From Chimonanthus salicifolius (taxonomy: Eukaryota > Streptophyta > Magnoliopsida > Laurales > Calycanthaceae): a stretch of DNA of 64,000 nucleotides. Of this stretch, positions 58,501 through 64,000 are shown piece after piece. Numbering within the stretch: the first letter of the stretch is position 1; each line of letters starts with the position of its first letter. The notes under the pieces were generated by a model. That model had not been told where the DNA came from. It was given only the letters and a program-made list of their open reading frames with translations, and ran no database searches. Both the position numbers and the translations under genes were made by a program. The stretch covers positions 48,792,111 through 48,856,110 of the forward strand of contig CM023537.1 in NCBI GenBank assembly GCA_013350335.1. The letters run 5' to 3'.

Positions 58501-61500
58501 TACATCTCTAGTTCTCATCTTTCTTCTCTGTCAAGTTTAGAGAACCCCCCTTTCTATATCTTTATTCTAATTGGGCATGTTAATCATCATATTTTATTCT
58601 TGAGATGGTTTTGCTTCCAAGAGTACTTGACTCTCAAATCTCTATTCAATAGGTCCTCAAGACACATTTACCATCTATTTGTTATTTCCTTATCTTTCAC
58701 TAGAACCCTTCAATTTTCATCTATTATTGCATCTTACATGCTCTACATCTCTAGTTCTCATCTTTCTTCTCTGTCAAGTATAGAGAACCCCCCTTTCTAT
58801 ATCTTTATTCTAATTGGGCATGTTAATCATCATATTTTATTCTTGAGATGGTTACATGACTCGAATCCACAACCTTTTTGGTCAGGATTATATTTTATGG
58901 TTCATATCTGTCTTTGCCATTTGCCATTTTATGTATTCTTCTCATCAATAACCATTTGGACCTCTGTATTTTACCACCATGTTTCTTTATACCCATGATT
59001 CTGTTTGCTTAAATTCTTCTAGCCTGTCTCTAACTAATTGTCTGAACACAACTTACCATTTTGCCTGAACAACTCAATGGGCACGTCCTTGTCCTAATCC
59101 CATTTCCCAAAATGAAATGTGTATAGCTCCCTATTGCTGCCGTAGATCTAATGGATAGTGTTGGTTGATATTTTTTTTTCAATATGCCTTTCATTGTTGC
59201 GCCCTTCGTTCTCCCTGTGTGACATGTATGACATTTTTCAAAATGTTGTTATGCTTTGCAAAATGTGATTACAGTAGAGTTTTTGCTTTCAATCGTGGAA
59301 CTTTTTTTTTTTGTTTTTGGAAAGGTAAAAGAAGGATTTTATTAGAAGAAAATAAGTATAAAAGAAAAGGGACAAATTTGTATCCAATATGGACATACAA
59401 TGCTTATAGAGGAAAATACATAGATAGGATAAAAAAGAACAACTCAATGTAGTGAAAAATCTAGAAACAAATCAGATCTTGAGAAGCTACTCTCTGCTAG
59501 TACATCCACCACTTGCTGAACTCCTAACATGAATAAAAGATAGATATACATCCCTTTGCAGCTGTTTTATCTCTTTGAATTATGATAGAAGTTTCCAAGG
59601 AGGCTTCTTGTTCCCTTGAGCCCTTCAGTTGCCTTCTATGATAAGCCTGCCATGGAAATGGTTCTTGAAGATCTTCAGCACTCCTATAGCTAGGAGCTAT
59701 GCATCATCAAAATCTATTCTCCCCATGGTTTAAAAAACTGGAACGGGTCATTGTATTGGTCCCTACTGGTTCAAAATATGAACTAGATGGTATTTTCAAA
59801 TATTGATCGAATCGGTGTGAAATTTTAAAACCCCATAAAAAATTCTGAAAAATATCCAAAAAATCTAGAATATTGGAAAATATTGGATTTTAAAGTTAAT
59901 TTTTGTTCGAACTTAACATATGGAAAAATATCGGTCTTCTTTAAGTGTCCTGTGTTGTTGTATGATCTTGAACTAAACCATGTTCTTATAAACTTAAATG
60001 GTTTTGATTTCTAACCATAATATCTATTTTAGTCCTAAGATATGTAATAAAAACTAATAATTACTAATCAATTCTTGAGCAAAGATGTCTAACGTTACCT
60101 TTCAAAAAAAAAAGATGTCTAATGTTAAGAGTTGGAGGCAAAGAATATTGAAGTATTTCATTCTATAGCTTGCACTCATGTAATAAAGAATTAATGTCTT
60201 GAGACCTATAACTAACATAGGCTTAATAACTGTTATAATTCATTTAAAAAAAATAACTCAATATATAAAAATGAAATTAAAATCTAAAAAATAAATGTAA
60301 TAATTTTTTTTCATAGATCTAAGTAAGAACTGTTGTTGGTAAGTGACTAAATTTTCATGCAAACTATTATCTTGTTTTGTTTAAAATTGAAAAATGGCAA
60401 AAATGTGAAAAACAAAAAAAATTGAAGAATAAATGAAAAATACAAAAAAATTACATGTTTAATCCCAACTTCTATTTGTATAATGTATTTTTAGAAAGAT
60501 TTATTTGTATAATGTTTTACCTTCATTTCAAACAAAATGATACTTTTTTTTAAAGAAAAACTAAGAAAAATAAAAATAAAACTCACATCAAAATATTGAC
60601 TGGTGTTTTCAAATAAAAATATCGGCTGATTTTTTGGAATATTTTAATTTTTTCAATTGTTTTTTCCAAAAACTCGTGTATTGGTATGCACCGAATCATG
60701 GTTTGAACTGGCCAGTGTTTTTAAACCATGATTGTCCTTGCAAGAGCAGGAAAAAGGTGAGGACTTGACCTTTTGAATCATGATTGATCCCAATCTTTAG
60801 TGCTTAGTTGCCCCATCCACATTCCACTTCTGTTATGGTCCATTTGAAGAATCATTTAGACCTGATGTACACCATGACCATCTCCCTCTTGAAACTCTTG
60901 ACATTTGTGGTGCTCATTTGTAGAAGATTTGTAATATTTATTGCTCATAGAAAATTTTCTACTAATATCATCATGTAAATTATGGATATTCCTAGCAAAT
61001 AACTCAATTGACTCAGAAGGCTTACATGCAGGTGAAAGAGGTATGAGGTCGATAGTTTTCCTAGGTTGGGAACCTGTGACTATCTCAAAATGATTGTAAC
61101 CTGTAGACTGATTAATTGAATTTTTATAGGAAAATTCAACCATGAGGAGAATTTGATCCCAACCAACATCAACCTGCCTCTTCAATTTGTATGTTCAATA
61201 AGATTCTTTCTATACTGTAGAAGGTTGGGTATAGATGAATTTGGGACCAAATCCATAGTGGGCTGAACACCACATTTAGGATGAATCTCATCTAGAAGTT
61301 CCTCTAGGGTTGAATCATTATCCTCGTTGATTAAAGTTGTGACCTCCCTTGGAATCTTGATGTTTTTTGAGAAAACTCTCTAACTACTTGGGTATTTAAA
61401 GCATAGACAATCTCCCATTCTTTATACCCATTCTCAAATTGTTTTTGTTAAGAAAAATGTAAGGGTTACTTTACAACCTTTGAAGTCAGCCTCTTCACAT

Positions 61501-62694
61501 CACTCACTTTAAAATCTCTAGGAAAAACAATGTTCACTTTGATCTTTTTCCTATTTTGAAATGCATTTTCTAACACTCCTAGACATGCATCAATATTTTT
61601 TGAAAACCTTTGAAAATCAGTTCCTAGGGTATTCAATTTGGCTTTTATTCTTGTTAGCAATTCACCCAATGCATCTAGGCTCATGTTGGTTTTCTACGAG
61701 GTATTTGGTACTGCTACGTGTAGGCATGCACTATCCTAAGATGAATGATGAGACCAACTTGGTAATACAATCTAAAACAACTTTGGCTTGATCAATTTGG
61801 CTCTGATACCAAATCTGACGCAGGAGAAGCTCTACTATCAAATCCGACACAAGACAAGTCAAAATGTTGGACACCTTAGATCTAGATGATATATAGAGGC
61901 CTGTATCAGAATACAAAATATGTATGGTGAATCCTAAAATTACATGCAATCTATATCCATGATTCACATAAGATGTTAGAGAGATAATATTAAACAAAGA
62001 ATAAAAACAAAAGCTAAGGCAAATTCACACATGTGACTTAAGGCACACATATGGATAATCTAAATTTATAAAAAGAAAATACAAGTCAATAACAATCTTG
62101 GAACTATATAAACTACAATAGTATGAGACTAATAAAAGATAGCAAAAACAAATGCCTGGGTGGCACTGGATCAATGGTCGGTTTGGTCCAATCCATAAAT
62201 GAATGGCTCAGATGATGTAAATGGATGGATCATGTCAAATCTTCAAAGTCTTGCTTGATTGACGTACAATTGGGCTATCTATGGCTATATCTGTCTATCC
62301 ATGGTCGGATATGTTAGAAATACACACAAAATTATCAACCAACCATGTTGAGGAAAAATCTAGATTTTGATGTATCTTTCTTCGATTGCGTCCCTTGATG
62401 TCTTCATCATGATTGGATGGTTAGAATTGCTTGTATTGCCTGGTACCTCGGGATAGGGCTAGACCTATATTTATGGTTCAGATTGTGGACTGTTCATGTA
62501 CCCTAATGCAAACAAATCATTCCTCTTGTGCACACATTTTTGTATGTCTTTTTTGTATTTCTATTGACGGGACAACAATATTTTTCTTTAGTACCTATGA
62601 GCACAATGGGGAGAAGAAGAACATGGCTGTTACACAATTCGAACCGGCAGATGCACGTCGGTGTTTTCCTTGTTGGGATGAACCTTCTCTTAAG
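52317..62694 (+). CDS. APM1: Aminopeptidase M1 (M1 metallopeptidase), exons 1-3 of a longer gene
   Basis: Plant APM1 is a zinc aminopeptidase of the puromycin-sensitive type. It is linked to auxin-carrier trafficking and root development and is found in cytosol and membranes. Coding exons are 52317-52547 (231 bp), 52658-52803 (146 bp) and 62592-62694 (103 bp), all with GT-AG borders and matching phases (0, then 2). The 160 residues seen are the start of the M1 N-terminal domain: MAEQVLEQFKGQARLPNFAV, PKRYDIKLKPDL, MKGFYRSTYEHNGEKKNMAV, QFEPADARRCFPCWDEPSLK. The catalytic GAMEN and HEXXH motifs lie beyond the window. Start choice: first ATG after the TATA box, matching the family N-terminus. 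Odd: intron 2 is 9788 bp and packed with transposon remnants. Confidence 0.93.
52658..52803 (+). CDS. APM1: APM1 exon 2
   Basis: Follows CTCAG at 52657. It encodes EYRPSEVVSVEEDDILVLGF, then a segment ending DQMKGFYR plus two bases of the next codon, with donor AG/GTAATC. Confidence 0.92.
52804..53974. other. Start of APM1 intron 2, AT-rich, LTR-like in part
   Basis: Intron DNA. About 53000-53560 has the A-rich, coding-free style of the LTR fragments elsewhere in the window, but no ends could be fixed. Confidence 0.35.
53975..55045 (-). pseudogene. LINE (L1) 3' fragment in APM1 intron 2
   Basis: Minus-strand readings give the zf-RVT region (RILPKNVDAMCVMSRSEEE, HVDHLFWG near 54995-54910), then SIWKESNTRIF, and further on an RNase H-like tail. 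Within 54550-54870 a segment of about 150 bp is present twice in tandem (a NWEGGGFKLQ and SWGSGRFKE version). Heavily broken. Confidence 0.75.
55050..55640 (+). pseudogene. LINE (L1) RNase H-like fragment in APM1 intron 2
   Basis: The plus strand reads WSLVGWSKFNVDGIEAKT, GTVGIRDSNEA, then shifted frames. This is the RNase H-like end of plant L1 ORF2. It abuts the minus-strand LINE fragment head to head. Confidence 0.7.
55900..56683 (+). mobile_element. Solo LTR, 784 bp, in APM1 intron 2
   Basis: Starts TGATGCAGGACAACTAATAG and ends GATGCACCGCATCA. GTTAC (55895-55899) and GTTAA (56684-56688) are a 5-bp duplication with one mismatch. The same LTR family makes up the outer unit at 24617-28869. 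The purine-rich middle gives a long Ser/Leu-rich frame on the minus strand that is not a gene. Confidence 0.8.
56689..58362. other. APM1 intron 2, AT-rich, with a 190-bp direct repeat
   Basis: About 56725-56920 and 57200-57385 share GGAAGTTGATTGAGAGAG-like start, GTGTGATAGA, GTTAAATGAAT and GGTAGAGAGTGC-type phrases in order. Remaining DNA is AT- and CT-rich without recognised features. Confidence 0.45.
58363..58850 (+). repeat. Tandem duplication, 244-bp unit, two copies
   Basis: Unit 1 is 58363-58606 and unit 2 is 58607-58850, starting GGTTTTGCTTCCAA and GAGTACTTGACTCTC. They differ at only a handful of positions by eye, so the duplication is recent. It produces an internally repeated, hydrophobic open frame (58495-58998) that is not a gene. 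Confidence 0.92.
58851..59297. other. APM1 intron 2, nothing recognised
   Basis: No motifs or terminal repeats are seen. Confidence 0.35.
59298..59720 (-). pseudogene. LINE (L1) extreme 3' end with A-rich tail
   Basis: On the minus strand frames carry LIIEGN, PPWKLLS, REIKQL-like and SFIHVRSSASG phrases, the end of the L1 RNase H-like domain, followed by a short 3' UTR and an A-rich tail (plus 59301-59320, T-rich). Truncated at its 5' side. Confidence 0.65.
59724..60730. mobile_element. Probable TIR repeat of about 1 kb in APM1 intron 2
   Basis: CATGGTTTAAAAAACTGG at the left faces CCAGTGTTTTTAAACCATG at the right. A second CATGGTTTGAACTGG copy sits just inside the right end. The interior is AT-rich, with no ORF. 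No target duplication was found, so the element call is tentative. Confidence 0.45.
60856..61345 (-). pseudogene. gypsy pol remnant: RT start joined to integrase end
   Basis: From about 61335 to 61195 the minus strand reads TLEELLDEIHPKCGVQPTMD, LVPNSSIPNLLQYRKN, the conserved lead-in to gypsy RT. After a stop it passes straight into RQVDVGWDQILLMVEFSYKN, STGYNHFEIVTGSQPRKTID, the integrase C-terminal part (61185-60856). All RT catalytic motifs, RNase H and the integrase core are missing. Confidence 0.8.
61466..61684 (-). pseudogene. gypsy gag N-terminal remnant
   Basis: Seventy-two codons, MSLDALGELLTRIKAKLNTL onward, helical and Leu-rich, lying about 115 bp inside the primer site. Position and composition suggest the start of gag. 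Weak homology by eye. Confidence 0.5.
62592..62694 (+). CDS. APM1: APM1 exon 3
   Basis: After TTCTTTAG the frame completes a Ser codon and reads TYEHNGEKKNMAVTQFEPAD to DEPSLK, then AAG/GTCTGT. The split codon agrees with exon 2, which confirms the 9.8-kb intron. Confidence 0.92.
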
Positions 62695-63223
62695 GTCTGT
62701 TGCTTTACGCTTCTAGCAGTCTACTAGTTTTTAGTTTAGTGGGCTTGTTGTATTTAATGCATTTTCACCTTTTATGGAAGAATTTCTTCTATTTCATCTA
62801 TATTTATATCTTTTGCCTACTCTTCTAAACTCTTGATGATCTATTATCTTATTTTGAGCTAGTCGGTATTTATAGGAGCTTGTATACTAGTAGCATTTAT
62901 CCTGTACAACCACTTCCATCAGCAACTCATGCAAAACCCCTATGCTGGGCCCATGTAGTAAGGATGCTTTCTTTAGAAATATCTTTGCTTGGTATAGAGC
63001 CTAAAAAAATAAGCTTGATTACACACACACACACACAGCTATTATTGGATAAACTAGAGTGTTGTAGAAAAAAACTACACCCCATTCATTAGGCTGATTG
63101 TAGGTGTCCATGTTATTTACATCACATAGTGCTGTCACCTTTTTTAAGGTTACTTTTCAAGTGTTTTGTCTTTTTGTGTGATGTGCAATAAGGTGTTACT
63201 ACACCCGGGTTTATTCTAGTTTT

Positions 63224-63226
<3 letters not shown>
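62695..63226. other. APM1 intron 3 (start), no other feature
   Basis: Intron DNA with a short (AC)8 run at about 63021-63037. Nothing else is recognised. Confidence 0.5.

Positions 63227-63259
<33 letters not shown>
63227..63259. repeat. (AT)16 microsatellite
   Basis: Uninterrupted AT dinucleotides directly before the snap-back MITE. Confidence 0.95.
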
Positions 63260-63260
<1 letters not shown>

Positions 63261-63261
<1 letters not shown>

Positions 63262-63602
63262 ACAATGATCTCCACACCCGTCTTTATGCCACACACTTCT
63301 TGAGTCCACCTATGTACGATGATGGTTATGGGTCCATTAAAAATGTCTAAGTTTGAACTTGTTACTCACAAAAAATCATCTTGATTGGATCAATCAAACC
63401 AAGTTTTCAAGCTCTCAAAAATATTTATCACTTCCGAACCCCCAGTTTTTTTATCTTTGAAAACAATGGCTTCATGTATCCAATCAAGATGGTTTTTTAT
63501 GGGACACAAGTTCAAGGCTAGACCTGTCCCAATGGACCTATTACTACCAACATAGGCGGACTCACAAACAGTGTAGCGTAAGGAGGAGTGGGGGATCATC
63601 GT
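63261..63602. mobile_element. Snap-back MITE, about 342 bp, with arms of about 140 bp
   Basis: The left arm starts GACAATGATCTCCACACC and the inverted right arm GACGATGATCCCCCACTCC. Both continue with GAGTCCRCCTATGT, GGTCCATT, TTGAACTTGT and ATCTTGATTGGAT in the same order. Nearly the whole element can fold into one hairpin. No unambiguous target duplication was found. Confidence 0.75.
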
Positions 63603-64000
63603 CTTCTGTATATATATTAACATATATAGAAATTCTCCCCTAAGAACAATTGTCATGAGATTTTCTTGTAAATTTTGGTTTGTGTGGTCCATAGTAGACC
63701 TAATGGACCCAATTCCCCAAGCCTCCCCCCATTTATTGCACCCATATCCAATTTGAAACTAATTTAGCTTTTAAAGGCCATTGATCTAAGCCGATGACTT
63801 TCTATTGTTGGATAAATGTGGAATTTTGAGGGCCTTAAAAAATATGGTTTCTCTTGTCCAATTTAGATGAAATTTTAAGGGCATCATATACAAGCAGCCA
63901 AGATCTTTCAAACCAATCCATCTATGTGGGCCTAGGTGAAATCCATTGGCCTCGTTCTTAGGGGAGAGTTCTATATATATTGTAACAATGCTCGTATGCA
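63603..64000. other. APM1 intron 3, with a dispersed repeat copy
   Basis: 63806-63950 matches 49488-49625 in order (GAATTTTGAGGGCC, TTCTCTTGTCCAATT, AATCCATCTATG). No exon 4 is seen before the window ends. Confidence 0.5.

Larger units (their letters stand above)
60850..62350 (-). mobile_element. Internally deleted Ty3/gypsy element in APM1 intron 2
   Basis: On the minus strand TGGTATCAGAGCC (plus 61799-61811, primer site) lies just inside an LTR whose end is at plus 61816 (TGACGCAGG inverted). Gag N-terminal, RT-start and integrase-end remnants follow in order. The far LTR boundary near 62350 and the second LTR were not found. Confidence 0.75.

Noticed and set aside
58495..58998. Open frame of 167 codons with an internal hydrophobic repeat
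   Set aside because: The repeat is simply the 244-bp tandem duplication read through; there is no start context or homology, and it is inside an APM1 intron.

Overview
The window is plant nuclear DNA. It has intron-split genes, T-rich introns, plant-type LTR retrotransposons, LINEs, tRNA-like SINEs and several kinds of DNA-transposon derivative. The host is an angiosperm with a repeat-rich genome, probably woody. The species cannot be fixed from sequence alone. Only two host genes are supported, and both are incomplete here: the last three coding exons of a ribosomal-protein-L18a-like membrane protein (33267-34021, +) and the first three coding exons of aminopeptidase M1, APM1 (52317-62694, +, running off the right edge). 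Nearly everything else is repeats, and most of the information lies in how they are nested.

Layout. 1-1784: right part of a long Ty3/gypsy-type LTR. About 2370-2780: a 24-bp minisatellite. 2905-8388: a degenerate Ty1/copia element with both LTRs and target duplication AAGAC. 10391-15022: a long solo-LTR-like unit holding a foldback TIR element (13528-14808). 18362-21056: a non-autonomous LTR element (TSD TTTCT), followed by a truncated relative. 24617-28869: a three-level nest of solo LTR, non-autonomous LTR element and 5'-truncated LINE, each level with its own target duplication. 30000-30185: a SINE. 30877-32209: a TIR element carrying broken pieces of a CHUP1-like gene. 33267-34021: the L18a-like gene. 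34.4-38.0 kb: SINEs, a LINE fragment and a small hAT MITE. 38.47-43.8 kb: a local tandem array whose copies differ by a SINE and a MITE. 44807-49345: another long solo-LTR-like unit holding a non-autonomous gypsy element (47196-48822). 49875-51407: a Tourist-like MITE interrupted by a second foldback element of the 13.5-kb family. 52317-62694: APM1, whose 9.8-kb intron 2 holds LINE fragments, a solo LTR, a 244-bp tandem duplication, a TIR-like repeat and a deleted gypsy element. 63261-63602: a snap-back MITE in APM1 intron 3.

The two host genes lie on the same strand about 18 kb apart, and nothing suggests they act together. APM1 is a cytosolic or membrane-associated M1 metallopeptidase. The L18a-like protein is a small two-helix membrane protein. 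The most notable non-genic items are the foldback family with four alternating inverted modules (13528-14808 and 50337-51375) and the gene-capturing TIR element at 30877-32209. All assignments were made by eye from translated motifs, terminal repeats and target duplications; no database search was possible.
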